A stretch of 64,000 bases of DNA, taken from the NCBI RefSeq assembly GCF_000710775.1, contig NZ_JOJP01000001.1:897400-961399 (forward strand), written 5' to 3'. Both the position numbers and the translations under genes were made by a program. The stretch's first letter is position 1. Every line of letters begins with the position of its first letter. This stretch comes from Endozoicomonas elysicola (GTDB taxonomy: Bacteria > Pseudomonadota > Gammaproteobacteria > Pseudomonadales > Endozoicomonadaceae). Of this stretch, positions 1 through 7,566 are shown piece by piece. Under the pieces are notes generated by a model, which saw nothing but the letters and a program-made list of their open reading frames with translations, was not told the origin of the DNA and searched no databases.

Positions 1-40
1 TGCCGCCCAGAAGGGACGGCCATGGAATGGTAAGCGCCAT
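1..40 (-). CDS. 5' end of a probable YeeE/YedE-like membrane protein (partial)
   Basis: Only the first 13 codons lie in the window; the gene runs leftward off the edge. They read M-A-L-T-I-P-W-P-S-L-L-G-G, like the N-terminus of YeeE/YedE sulfur-compound transporters, whose first helix begins with a similar S-x-L-x-G-G segment. An AAAGGA ribosome-binding site lies about 6 bases before the ATG. The gene starts 61 bp behind the ArsR gene on the same strand, so the two probably form one transcript. BigR-type repressors often control YeeE/YedE genes, which supports the call. So few residues cannot prove the family. Confidence 0.45.
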   Translation of the reverse strand, partial: MALTIPWPSLLGG

Positions 41-101
41 AAAGTTTCCTTTGTATTGTTATGTCTATGGGGAGTGTTTGGCTCAACCGTTTCCTGATGG
101 A

Positions 102-398
102 TTACTGGCCACAGAATACGTTGTAAAGTGCCTTGAGAATCTCTTCAATCCTTGGGTCTGCCAGCGAGTAAAAAACCTGCTGTGACTCCTTGCGTGACTT
201 AACCAGCTGGTGTTTTCTCAACACGGTGAGGTGCTGGGAAAATGCTGACTGGCTCAGCGCTGAGCATTCTTGAAGTTGACCTGCACCCATCTCTCCCTGA
301 ACTAATTGGCAAAGCACCATAAGGCGCTCTGGATGGGACATTATCTTCAGAATACCGGCAGCTTCGGATGCTCTGTTTTGCATCTCTTCAAGCATCAT
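102..398 (-). CDS. ArsR/SmtB-family repressor, BigR/SqrR-like sulfur sensor
   Basis: This 98-residue protein is a single winged-helix domain of the ArsR/SmtB family. It opens with L-K-I-M-S-H-P-E-R-L, and the recognition helix lies around residues 48-61 (S-A-L-S-Q-S-A-F-S-Q-H-L). Cys30 and Cys96 are 66 residues apart and sit in the local contexts (V-L-C and F-C-G) of the redox pair C41/C107 of SqrR and C42/C108 of BigR. Those proteins form a cysteine polysulfide bridge and release DNA when sulfane sulfur is present. I infer the same role here. The downstream gene start at position 40 looks like a YeeE/YedE transporter, consistent with a sulfur-responsive operon. A third Cys (45) is present. 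The start is one of two tandem ATG codons; an AAGGG motif lies about 9 bases upstream. Confidence 0.85.
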   Translation of the reverse strand: MMLEEMQNRASEAAGILKIMSHPERLMVLCQLVQGEMGAGQLQECSALSQSAFSQHLTVLRKHQLVKSRKESQQVFYSLADPRIEEILKALYNVFCGQ

Positions 399-906
399 AG
401 GGCATGACCCTTATTATTCGGTGTTATCACAATAATTCGGAGGCTATCAATTTGAATGGTTTCGATATTATTATATTAGTCTTATCTAAACAAGCAGTAT
501 CTGTATTAGATTTATCTGAATATGTGTTGATTATTTGATGTTTGATGCAGGAAGTTGTGTTGCAGACAATCGTTTGTTTGGAAGAGTCGTTTAGTAAAAG
601 TCACTTATCGTTTACTGGGGCGAATGTTTAATTGTGAACACTCCTGGCAGATTGCGTAGCTATGTTGCTTATCGGCAACCGGTTCACAGTGGCTTCAAAG
701 CAGCAAACCTGGTTGGCGTCCATGAGACCTGGCCAATGTCTATTTACTGATGGACATAATACTTTTGTCTGATTAGGTATGTGTGACTCGCAGTTGCGGC
801 CAAAAATGCCCATAGGTAAGAGTTCCTCTCCAAGTTGTTAGGGCCTTACTCCCTTTTATCCAGCATATTGGAGTGTAAGGAATATTTGCAAAAGGAGTTG
901 ATTACT
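399..906. other. 508-bp intergenic region: AT-rich promoter area plus possible repeat remnant
   Basis: The part next to the ArsR gene (about 420-540) is very AT-rich, with short imperfect dyads near 475-489 and 505-521 that could be repressor sites, though neither is convincing. Positions 628-646 closely resemble the right terminal inverted repeat of the MITE-like element at 43526-43837, differing at two positions. Short inverted pairs follow: GTTGC/GCAAC at 664-679, and GTCCAT/ATGGAC at 718-723 and 750-755. I see no credible gene; the 61-codon minus-strand frame at 628-813 has no family features. Confidence 0.5.
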
Positions 907-1317
907 ATGAATTCTGTAAAAGCACGTGTTGCTCAATTTTCTCGTGGAAGTGAACCGACTGGGAGCAAAAATAAAAGCCCAGTAACAAAACAACCGGCTA
1001 AAGATAAAAAAACAGTTTCAAAACAAACGGATCAAGTTGAAAATCCTGGGTGCCTTTCCCGCATAAGAATGGGGGCAAGGTCGGTTAAGAAAAGCTTTAA
1101 CGACGGCGCTAACAGTGTTCGGAAGTGGGTTCAGCCTGATGGCAAAGGTACACCTCTCGAGAAAAGGCGAGTTGCAGCACTTGTTATTGGAGGCATTGGA
1201 TTGGCTGCATGTGGATTGGCTTTGTGTACTGAGGCTGGTGTGGTGATATTAGGTGGTGCTGCTGTGGCTGGAGGTGTTTATTACTACTATCGTCGTACTC
1301 ATCAGACGAATGGTTAA
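907..1317 (+). CDS. Small hairpin membrane protein, paralog 1 of 3
   Basis: I do not recognise a named family. The 136-residue product has a polar, Lys/Ser/Thr-rich N-terminal half (1-60), a basic amphipathic stretch (60-88) with W-V-Q-P-D-G-K, and two closely spaced hydrophobic segments (about 89-107 and 110-126) rich in Gly and Ala. It ends with Y-Y-Y-Y-R-R and a short polar tail. There is no signal peptide. I chose the ATG at 907 because AAGGAG precedes it at good spacing; an upstream in-frame ATG at 835 lacks a site. Paralogs follow at 1626 and 2207; paralog 3 shares the P-D-G-K and K-R-R-V motifs. The layout recalls bilobed hydrophobic domains of inclusion-membrane proteins, which is only an analogy. 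Confidence 0.7.
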   Translation: MNSVKARVAQFSRGSEPTGSKNKSPVTKQPAKDKKTVSKQTDQVENPGCLSRIRMGARSVKKSFNDGANSVRKWVQPDGKGTPLEKRRVAALVIGGIGLAACGLALCTEAGVVILGGAAVAGGVYYYYRRTHQTNG

Positions 1318-1324
1318 ACTTTTT

Positions 1325-1347
1325 GGATCATTTATATGAGCTGATCC
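1325..1347 (+). terminator. Weak hairpin behind paralog 1
   Basis: GGATCA pairs with TGATCC across a 12-base loop, followed by GAATTTTTA. It lies 7 bases after the stop codon at 1317. The stem is short, so termination would be weak. Confidence 0.35.
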
Positions 1348-1374
1348 GAATTTTTATATTGGCGCTGTCCTCTG

Positions 1375-1454
1375 CATCACGGTGAGGTTTCATTTATGCA
1401 GCTTACCATTGCTGCATCACTCACTTAGTAAGTCTTTGCTTTAAGTCCGTGATG
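1375..1454 (+). other. Branched inverted-repeat structure between paralogs 1 and 2
   Basis: In the 308-bp gap between paralogs 1 and 2, CATCACGG (1375-1382) can pair with CCGTGATG (1447-1454). The enclosed stretch holds two smaller hairpins: TGCAGC/GCTGCA (1397-1402 and 1411-1416) and ACTT-AGT-AAGT (1423-1433). The whole could fold as an 80-nt branched RNA or a DNA cruciform. I recognise no RNA family. The rest of the gap shows nothing else clear. Confidence 0.35.
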
Positions 1455-1625
1455 TGGAGCACATTTAAATAGGCCGTTCATACTTTCGTCGAATATAGAC
1501 TGGGTAAATAGTCTTTTTCGATTTGCTTCTTTTCTGGATAGCCCATCTAACAGTGTTGTTAGTGTATGGCCCCTGCTTTTCCAGCATTCTGTATTACAAA
1601 CCTATCATATGAAAAGGAATTCAAT

Positions 1626-1958
1626 ATGCTCAGTAATGTAGAAAATACATCAGCTACTGGCAGCTCAAGACAGCCTGCATCTTCAATTAAAAAAAGTGGT
1701 TCTTTTTGGGCAAAGTTCGGACCACGAAAGGTGGCAAAAAGTATTGCAAAGACAGCTAAAGGCCTTCGTGACTGGATTAGTAAGGCTCCGAACAAAAAAA
1801 TACAAGCATTTCGAATCGTAGTGCTTATTGGTATGGCTGCAGGAATTGTTTGTCTTGGAGTTGCCGCAGCAAAGGTAACACCGTGGGTTATTGCTGGGGG
1901 AGTGCTGCTGGGCGGGGGTTGCCTTATCTACCGCTGTACTCGTTCAAACCGAGCTTAA
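1626..1958 (+). CDS. Small hairpin membrane protein, paralog 2 of 3
   Basis: The 110-residue product has the same plan as its neighbours: a polar Ser/Thr-rich N-terminus (1-25), a basic amphipathic stretch (about 28-60, with D-W-I-S-K matching N-W-L-R-P in paralog 3), and two hydrophobic segments at about 64-82 and 85-102. It ends I-Y-R-C-T-R-S-N-R-A. The ATG at 1626 follows AAAAGGAA; an in-frame ATG at 1566 has no good site and would add residues absent from the paralogs. This copy is the most divergent and lacks the P-D-G-K motif. Function is unknown; a membrane hairpin with a cytosolic basic N-terminus is the visible architecture. Confidence 0.7.
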   Translation: MLSNVENTSATGSSRQPASSIKKSGSFWAKFGPRKVAKSIAKTAKGLRDWISKAPNKKIQAFRIVVLIGMAAGIVCLGVAAAKVTPWVIAGGVLLGGGCLIYRCTRSNRA

Positions 1959-1982
1959 CAGAATTATCATCTGGCAAGAAAA

Positions 1983-2022
1983 CCCTTGTTGATAATTTTA
2001 TCTACAAGGGCTTCTTCTTCTG
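1983..2022 (+). terminator. Rho-independent terminator behind paralog 2
   Basis: CCCTTGT at 1983 pairs with ACAAGGG ending at 2010, with an inner GATAA/TTATC stem, followed by a T-rich tract (CTTCTTCTTCT). The hairpin starts about 25 bases after the stop codon. Confidence 0.7.
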
Positions 2023-2206
2023 TATGTTTGACAGATACCTCACCAGACAATTCATTGGTCAGGTAATACATTAGTCTGACAGATATTGATCTTTTATTGC
2101 TATTTTTCAGTGTGTTAGTGCATATAACTGAACTGTTAGTGTTCGATGCTTCTTAATACGGCATTCTTGGTTGTTATTAACTTATATCAAGTATTGGAGT
2201 GTGTTT

Positions 2207-2548
2207 ATGCTAGGGATAGACAATACACAGAGTACTAATAACTCTCTTACTCAGGCTAAAGTTCAATCATCACCGAATAAATGTTCTGGCTCAAGCTGGG
2301 GAAGGTCTGTAAAAAACTGGGCTTCTAAAAAAGTTACGAATATTGGTAACTGGCTTAGACCAGATGGCAAGTCGCTTAATAAAAGGAGGGTTGTTGCTCT
2401 GGTTGCTATGTGCCTTGGTGGAGGTCTTTTTCTTGGTGCTGCAGTTACTGCTTTTGCTACATTAACAGGTGGTGCATCGTTCTATGTGCCTGTAGTCGTT
2501 GGTGGAGGTCTTGTCTTCGGTGGTTATTGTCTTGGGCGTCGGCCTTAA
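2207..2548 (+). CDS. Small hairpin membrane protein, paralog 3 of 3
   Basis: The 113-residue product starts with a polar Asn/Ser/Gln-rich segment (1-30), then a basic amphipathic stretch with N-W-L-R-P-D-G-K (48-55) and K-R-R-V-V-A-L-V (59-66), then two Gly-rich hydrophobic segments (about 62-85 and 92-109) and a terminal G-R-R-P. K-R-R-V and P-D-G-K are shared with paralog 1. The ATG at 2207 follows GGAG; an in-frame upstream ATG at 2171 would add 12 unconserved residues. A short TATTGGAGTGT sequence just upstream also occurs upstream of paralog 1 (around 867), which fits duplication including the 5' flank. Function is unknown. Confidence 0.7.
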   Translation: MLGIDNTQSTNNSLTQAKVQSSPNKCSGSSWGRSVKNWASKKVTNIGNWLRPDGKSLNKRRVVALVAMCLGGGLFLGAAVTAFATLTGGASFYVPVVVGGGLVFGGYCLGRRP

Positions 2549-2587
2549 TCCCCAAGCATAAATAAATAGTGGATCTGATTTTTTGGC

Positions 2588-2636
2588 GGGCTATTGTTGA
2601 TAACGTTATCAACAATAGCCCCTTCCTTTCTGGTTT
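2588..2636 (+). terminator. Terminator with a perfect 34-bp palindrome
   Basis: Positions 2588-2621 are perfectly self-complementary (17-bp arms centred between 2604 and 2605, core AACGTT). A T-rich stretch ends in GGTTTT. It closes the three-paralog cluster and separates it from rlmB. Confidence 0.7.
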
Positions 2637-2691
2637 TGCTAAAATCCCGTTTTAATTCCCTGGCCTGTTAAGGCTTTCAGATGAGAAATCA

Positions 2692-3426
2692 ATGAGTAAT
2701 GACGTAGTGTTTGGCCTGCATGCGGTGCAGAGCCTGTTTGAGCAGTCGCCCGAAAGAGTGTTGGAGCTGCAGGTCCAAAAAGGGCGTACGGATAAACGAA
2801 TCAATGCACTGGTTGATCAGGCTCGAGACCTGGGAGTTTCTGTCAAGTTTGTTGAGCGCAGCCGTCTGGATGCCAAAGTGGATGGTGTTCATCAGGGAAT
2901 CATGGCCAGGGTATCTGCTGCCCGGGTCTACAGAGAAGAGGATCTGGAAGACATTCTGGATGGGCTGAATGAGTCGCCATTTCTGTTGATTCTGGATGGA
3001 GTGACAGATCCGCATAACTTGGGAGCCTGCTTACGAACAGCGGATGCGGCAGGTGTTCATGCGGTTATCGTACCAAAAGATAAGTCAGCCAGCCTGAATG
3101 CTACAGCAACTAAGGTTGCCTGCGGTGCTGCAGATAATGTGCCTCTGATTCAGGTGACAAATCTGGCAAGAACCATGGAGTGGTTGAAAGAGCGGGGTAT
3201 CTGGATGTTTGGTACTGCAGGCGAAAGTTCAGGCAATATTTATCAATCGGACTTGAAAGGTTCTCTAGCTCTGGTGATGGGGGCAGAAGGCAAAGGGATG
3301 CGTCGCTTAACAAGAGATCTGTGTGACTCTCTGATTTTTATCCCAATGGCAGGTTCGGTCAGTAGCTTGAATGTTTCGGTGGCTGCAGGTGTATGTTTGT
3401 TTGAAGCTGTACGTCAGAGACAGTAA
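2692..3426 (+). CDS. rlmB: 23S rRNA (guanosine-2'-O-)-methyltransferase RlmB
   Basis: RlmB is a SPOUT-class enzyme that methylates the ribose of G2251 in the 23S rRNA P loop, using SAM. The 244-residue product has the usual N-terminal substrate-binding domain (about 1-75) and a C-terminal trefoil-knot domain. All three SPOUT motifs are visible: N-L-G-A-C-L-R-T-A at 109, M-G-A-E-G-K-G-M-R near 200, and S-S-L-N-V-S-V-A-A at 224-232. Length matches the family. In many relatives the gene follows rnr; here it follows the hairpin-protein cluster. Confidence 0.95.
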   Translation: MSNDVVFGLHAVQSLFEQSPERVLELQVQKGRTDKRINALVDQARDLGVSVKFVERSRLDAKVDGVHQGIMARVSAARVYREEDLEDILDGLNESPFLLILDGVTDPHNLGACLRTADAAGVHAVIVPKDKSASLNATATKVACGAADNVPLIQVTNLARTMEWLKERGIWMFGTAGESSGNIYQSDLKGSLALVMGAEGKGMRRLTRDLCDSLIFIPMAGSVSSLNVSVAAGVCLFEAVRQRQ

Positions 3427-3465
3427 GTAATTTCCCCACTCCTCATCATTGTTTTTTCTTCTGGG

Positions 3466-3501
3466 CTGGCTATCTCAAATTGTTCTCACATGGATAGCCA
3501 G
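3466..3501 (+). other. Hairpin behind rlmB
   Basis: CTGGCTATC (3466-3474) pairs perfectly with GATAGCCAG (3493-3501). The T-run lies before rather than after the stem on the plus strand, so a classical terminator is unlikely; it may be a processing signal or a repeat remnant. Confidence 0.35.
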
Positions 3502-3610
3502 TCATTCCTATCCTTATTTTCTATAGCCATTCTAAAGAGAGTGCTTGTCTTCCTTGCCTGCACAGCAATCAGGTATCGCAAATATTGCTATCTCAAGAGG
3601 GTTCCAACCT

Positions 3611-4285
3611 ATGAAGTCTCGGGTGCTTTTTTTTCTTCTGCTATCCAGTTTCTGTGCATTCGCCTATTCAGGTGTTGAGAAACCTGCAGCAGGGCCGTTG
3701 ATAGTGGAGATGGAAGGGCGGGGGATTTACCTGACCTCCTCTACAGCAACCTTAACGGGTGAGGATATGCTGACGCTGACTGCACCAGACGTTGATTGGT
3801 TGGGCGGGATGAAGCAGGAGCATATGAATAAGCTGTCGACAATTGATTTGTCTAAGCTGCCTGAACTTTCTGGTTATCTGGATAAAGGGATTAAGCATAC
3901 GCTGGTACTTTCTTCATTGGAGTTAAAGTATAAGACGGAAAGTGGCTGGCGAATTTTACAAATCCATGATCGTGTTGAATCCGTCAGCAGTTCAGGTGGA
4001 AATATAGCATTCAAGTTTAAAGACCCTTTACAGATACTGCTGGACCAGAAAATGGAGCAGGTAACATTGGTTTTGAAAACCTGGCCTTATCCTACTAATG
4101 GCTGGTTGATGGAGCTGGGACGTTTTCCTATGCATTCGACCTGCTGTGACTGCAGTGGCTGGTGTGCTTTTCTCTGGATCCTGTTTGCTTATTGCAAAAA
4201 TTGCCTGCAACCTCAGGGAGGAGAGTATTGCTGCATAAACTGTGACCCTCCTGTTCCGGCAGCGCCTGGTGGAACGTGTCCATAA
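3611..4285 (+). CDS. Secreted protein with a cysteine-rich C-terminal tail
   Basis: I recognise no family. Starting at the ATG at 3611 the product has 224 residues and a clear signal peptide (M-K-S-R-V, then a Leu/Phe-rich core, cleavage near A-Y-S). The middle (about 25-170) is a mixed alpha/beta-like soluble region. The last 50 residues contain ten cysteines, clustered as C-C-D-C, C-K-N-C and C-C-I-N-C, followed by a Pro/Gly tail. Such clusters imply disulfides or metal binding outside the cytoplasm. The upstream in-frame start at 3545 would bury the signal peptide, so I rejected it. A hydrophobic stretch (W-C-A-F-L-W-I-L-F) within the Cys region is odd for a soluble domain. Confidence 0.7.
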   Translation: MKSRVLFFLLLSSFCAFAYSGVEKPAAGPLIVEMEGRGIYLTSSTATLTGEDMLTLTAPDVDWLGGMKQEHMNKLSTIDLSKLPELSGYLDKGIKHTLVLSSLELKYKTESGWRILQIHDRVESVSSSGGNIAFKFKDPLQILLDQKMEQVTLVLKTWPYPTNGWLMELGRFPMHSTCCDCSGWCAFLWILFAYCKNCLQPQGGEYCCINCDPPVPAAPGGTCP

Positions 4286-4314
4286 TATAAACAATTGGAG
4301 GTATTGAATTAAAA

Positions 4315-4345
4315 AAGCCAGCTCAGAAGAGCTGGCTTTTGTTTA
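4315..4345. terminator. Bidirectional terminator
   Basis: AAGCCAGCTC (4315-4324) pairs with GAGCTGGCTT (4329-4338), with T-rich sequence on the plus side and a run of A (T on the minus strand) on the other. It serves both converging genes, the Cys-rich protein and the amidohydrolase-lectin. Confidence 0.85.
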
Positions 4346-4360
4346 GTGCTCCCCGCTCAA

Positions 4361-7306
4361 CTAGTTCAGGCCTGCTCGCCACTTCTGGTTATCACCACCG
4401 TTGCTTTCCCATAGCACGATAGGGTCACCACTGTTGGTACCTGAAGCATCAATAACCATATTACCGTTCAGGCGGGTACTGAATTTCCCACCATCTTTAT
4501 TGAACTGCTGGCTGATGTTGTTTTCATCACAGTCAGCAACTTCCAGCTGAAGGCCATTGCCAATACTGCCGGATGGTACAGCCATGCACTTATTACCCGG
4601 TAATTGACTTTTAATGGTGCCTTTAACCGGATCAAAGTACCATTGCTGTTCTGTTGACGCGTTACAGCTCTTCAGCTGAATCTTGGTTCCATTGGCGGTG
4701 TTGCCGTCGGTAACGTCCCAGCACTTCCCCTTGCGCTTATCACGGAAATCTACCCAGCGGTGAATAGCTGATTCTGGACGAAGCTCCCATTCCTGCCATC
4801 TGCGACCGTGGTATTCCCATTGGCCAACATTACCGCCATTGTCGTAGTTATAGGCATCAGCAACGATATTAGGGTCATGTTTGCTGGCAAGTGTGTTCAT
4901 GTTGTAAGTCCAGCGCAGGTTATCGCTGTCTACACAATCCCAGATCACGACTTCACCGTTATTGTATGCTTGTCCACGGTTATCCAGACATTTGCTGCGA
5001 TCCGCCCGGTTTTCAAACATCTCGGTTGCTTTATTGAAAATCCAGTGCTGATCGAATGACTCATCATCACAGTCCCACAGCTGAACATTGGCACCATTAA
5101 CCAGGTTGTTGTCGTGGCCATTAATATCCATACAGCGGTTAGCTTTGCGATTGAATATCTTCACAAACGGCTCAAGAGGATCAATATATGCGATGCTGGT
5201 ATTGCCTTCAGCACGTTCCCACATTTGCAGATAGGCTTCAGCAGAGTTCATTACAGCTTCATAAACACGGCTGGAAGCTTGCTCACGGATATCCTGAATC
5301 TCGTCTGCCAGCATGCCGTAGTGCGCCATGCCTTCCTGGTTGTAGTCAAATACCCGGTTACCAGACTTCTGCTTATTAAAGACCAGACCAAATTCAGAGG
5401 TGAATGGGTACTCCAGGGGATCGGTGTCAGCATTGCTGCGAGGTCCATGTTGACCACCCAGACCACTCATATCGGTGCCCAGACCAACACCTTGGAGATA
5501 AGGTGTTTGCTCGACATGATCCAGGTAACGGGAAACCCGCTGTTCCACTCCATTGGCATCAGCGTTGTAGGGAGCGGCAAAGCCACCGGCTTCTATCAAT
5601 CGCTTGGCATTTTTGTGGATATTACCGTCGCTGCCTGAGTTCATCCAGCTATGGGATGTGACAACACCGCTGTATTGACGGGCTTCCACAATATCCATTA
5701 CAGCATCAGCGGTATCCGGACTCATGTGATCCATCTCAATCAGCATGTTCTTATCGATCATTCGGTTGATCAGATAAACCCCTAGTTGAGATAGACCGTA
5801 TTTATTACAGTGTTCAATCGTCTCATCGTATTCCGGGTTTAGGTTGGCGGTATTGAGAATGTCTTTAATAAACGGCACATCACCAATTAATGGGAACCCA
5901 GAAGTGAACGCAGCTCCTTTGGTGTCAACATCGCACTCTTTGGTTTCAAAGAAGCGGTTGCCAGCCAGCCATTGGCCAATATTAATAAAGCCATTTTCTA
6001 CCCTGGAACCCGCTATTTGGTTGTCAAACTTGTGGGTTGGGTAAATACTGCGAACACCAAGGTCATACAGCTCGTTAAGTGCGTTCTCAACGGTATTACG
6101 GTTGCATTTGTCCTTTTGTCCACAGTTGAAAGTTTCAGATGCTTCTACCCCCATCAGAACTGCCATCTGACCATTGGCCATTACCTGACGTGCTTCTTGC
6201 GGTGATGTCACTATCTGGAAAAAACCTTTTCCGGGGCCGCCAGCCTGAGCATCAATGTAATCCTGCATATCATTCAGGCTCTGGATTTGCAGGCGAATGC
6301 TGTCCATGGTGTCACAGCTGTTTGGGTTCACCCAGCTGCCGGGGTTGACCGTGGACTGAACTTTACAGAGTACTTCATTTTCCACAAGGTGGGTGACCAT
6401 GAGTTTCAGCCCGGAAAGGTAAGCTCGTTCGATCCACTTGTAGTAATACCCCATATGGCTTAACGACTGATGATTTGGCCAGAAGGGGAACTCAGGCCAG
6501 CCACGGGTGTCATAGCGGAAATTGACATCATTAAACGCATAGAGGTTACCTATGATGTCCAGGGAGCCGTCCGGACCATGGATGTCCTTACTGTCTTTCA
6601 GTGCCTCTTCAACACCCCAGCGGTGGAAAGGCTCACCATGCATCATTTTACCGCCCATGAATTCATAGGAAGTAATATGTGTGTGTGGATCCACGTAACC
6701 TCGAACAGGGGCTGCAGGATTGCCTTTTAACCCATCTATATTTCCAGAGACGTTTACTTCCACTTCAGGGAAAGGCGTACAGTCATTCTGAGCGACCAGC
6801 TTGAATTGGGCTTCGCTGGTATAGTCATGAGGATTCAGCAGATCAAAAAAGTAGAGTCCACCATCAGTCCAGTTATGGCGTAGCTGCCTGCCCAGACCGT
6901 TGCCGTGAAAGCTGTACAGATACTCACCACCAGATGATGGCTCTGCACTGATACGCCATTCAGCGTATTCACCGGCATAGCGCCCGGCACTGACTTCTGC
7001 CGGCAGGTGAGAGGCCAGATACCGACCGTCTACATCAGTCAGCATGTAGTTGAAAAACGACGTTGGCTTCATAAAGAAGCGAGCGGCTTCATCTGGGCTG
7101 ATGCTTTCAAAACGGTAACTGAGACCGTTATCAACGGCGCCACCTTTATGAAACTTTTTCAGGTAATTGCCGTTTTCCGGTGATTGGACGGAGTAACACC
7201 CCTGGGCAAGGCCATGAACGGCCTCTTCAGCCGTGTTTGCCTGAATGTTTGCCGATAGAAAGGCAGCACAGGCTAACAGACTGCAGCTTATACGCTTTGT
7301 TATCAT
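4361..7306 (-). CDS. Secreted amidohydrolase-like enzyme with C-terminal ricin-type lectin domains
   Basis: The 981-residue product begins with a signal peptide (cleavage near I-Q-A-N, about residue 24). Residues 35-175 form a beta-rich domain of unknown type. Residues 200-700 look like a metal-dependent amidohydrolase TIM barrel: D-P-H-T-H (206-210), G-V-E-A-S-E near 386-391, E-M-D-H-M-S (524-529), T-S-H-S-W (550-554) and G-T-D-M-S-G (610-615). The latter part resembles M19 membrane dipeptidases, though HxH replaces their usual HxD. Residues 715-981 hold two ricin B beta-trefoils with repeated C-x-D/V and Q-x-W motifs, which bind glycans. I infer a secreted hydrolase targeted to glycans; its substrate is unknown. 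The promoter at 7424-7452 carries a TetR/PsrA-like operator. Confidence 0.8.
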   Translation of the reverse strand: MITKRISCSLLACAAFLSANIQANTAEEAVHGLAQGCYSVQSPENGNYLKKFHKGGAVDNGLSYRFESISPDEAARFFMKPTSFFNYMLTDVDGRYLASHLPAEVSAGRYAGEYAEWRISAEPSSGGEYLYSFHGNGLGRQLRHNWTDGGLYFFDLLNPHDYTSEAQFKLVAQNDCTPFPEVEVNVSGNIDGLKGNPAAPVRGYVDPHTHITSYEFMGGKMMHGEPFHRWGVEEALKDSKDIHGPDGSLDIIGNLYAFNDVNFRYDTRGWPEFPFWPNHQSLSHMGYYYKWIERAYLSGLKLMVTHLVENEVLCKVQSTVNPGSWVNPNSCDTMDSIRLQIQSLNDMQDYIDAQAGGPGKGFFQIVTSPQEARQVMANGQMAVLMGVEASETFNCGQKDKCNRNTVENALNELYDLGVRSIYPTHKFDNQIAGSRVENGFINIGQWLAGNRFFETKECDVDTKGAAFTSGFPLIGDVPFIKDILNTANLNPEYDETIEHCNKYGLSQLGVYLINRMIDKNMLIEMDHMSPDTADAVMDIVEARQYSGVVTSHSWMNSGSDGNIHKNAKRLIEAGGFAAPYNADANGVEQRVSRYLDHVEQTPYLQGVGLGTDMSGLGGQHGPRSNADTDPLEYPFTSEFGLVFNKQKSGNRVFDYNQEGMAHYGMLADEIQDIREQASSRVYEAVMNSAEAYLQMWERAEGNTSIAYIDPLEPFVKIFNRKANRCMDINGHDNNLVNGANVQLWDCDDESFDQHWIFNKATEMFENRADRSKCLDNRGQAYNNGEVVIWDCVDSDNLRWTYNMNTLASKHDPNIVADAYNYDNGGNVGQWEYHGRRWQEWELRPESAIHRWVDFRDKRKGKCWDVTDGNTANGTKIQLKSCNASTEQQWYFDPVKGTIKSQLPGNKCMAVPSGSIGNGLQLEVADCDENNISQQFNKDGGKFSTRLNGNMVIDASGTNSGDPIVLWESNGGDNQKWRAGLN

Positions 7307-7423
7307 AGAGATCTCATGATTGTTATTTTTATTATTAGCCAGATTCTGCAGACAACCTCAACCCAACAGAACCTCAGTAAATAAACCATTAGTCGTGTTC
7401 TAATAATTCATTTGCTAAAAAAC

Positions 7424-7452
7424 ACTATACAAACGTTCGTTTGATAGTGCAA
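7424..7452 (-). promoter_or_regulatory. Promoter with PsrA-like operator in its spacer
   Basis: Read on the minus strand, TTGCAC (plus 7447-7452) and TATAGT (plus 7424-7429) are separated by exactly 17 bp. The perfect dyad CAAACGTTCGTTTG (7430-7443) fills the spacer, so a bound repressor would block RNA polymerase. It matches the published PsrA pattern (C/G)AAAC-N2-4-GTTT(G/C). The predicted transcript leads into the amidohydrolase-lectin gene with a leader of about 110 nt. Which regulator binds is inference. Confidence 0.6.
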
Positions 7453-7566
7453 AAAACATGAAAAAAATTCACAAATAATTAAAGGCTATTGATTGGCTGC
7501 TTATACGCTTCTGAACATTTACACGCTTTATTGTCACCCTATAATCAGGTTGCTCATAAGAGCCGC

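Noticed and set aside
475-521. Imperfect dyads as the BigR-type operator
   Set aside because: Arms are short and mismatched in AT-rich DNA, so I could not distinguish them from chance.
628-813. 61-codon minus-strand frame
   Set aside because: No ribosome-binding site, no domain or composition signal, and it overlaps inverted repeats.
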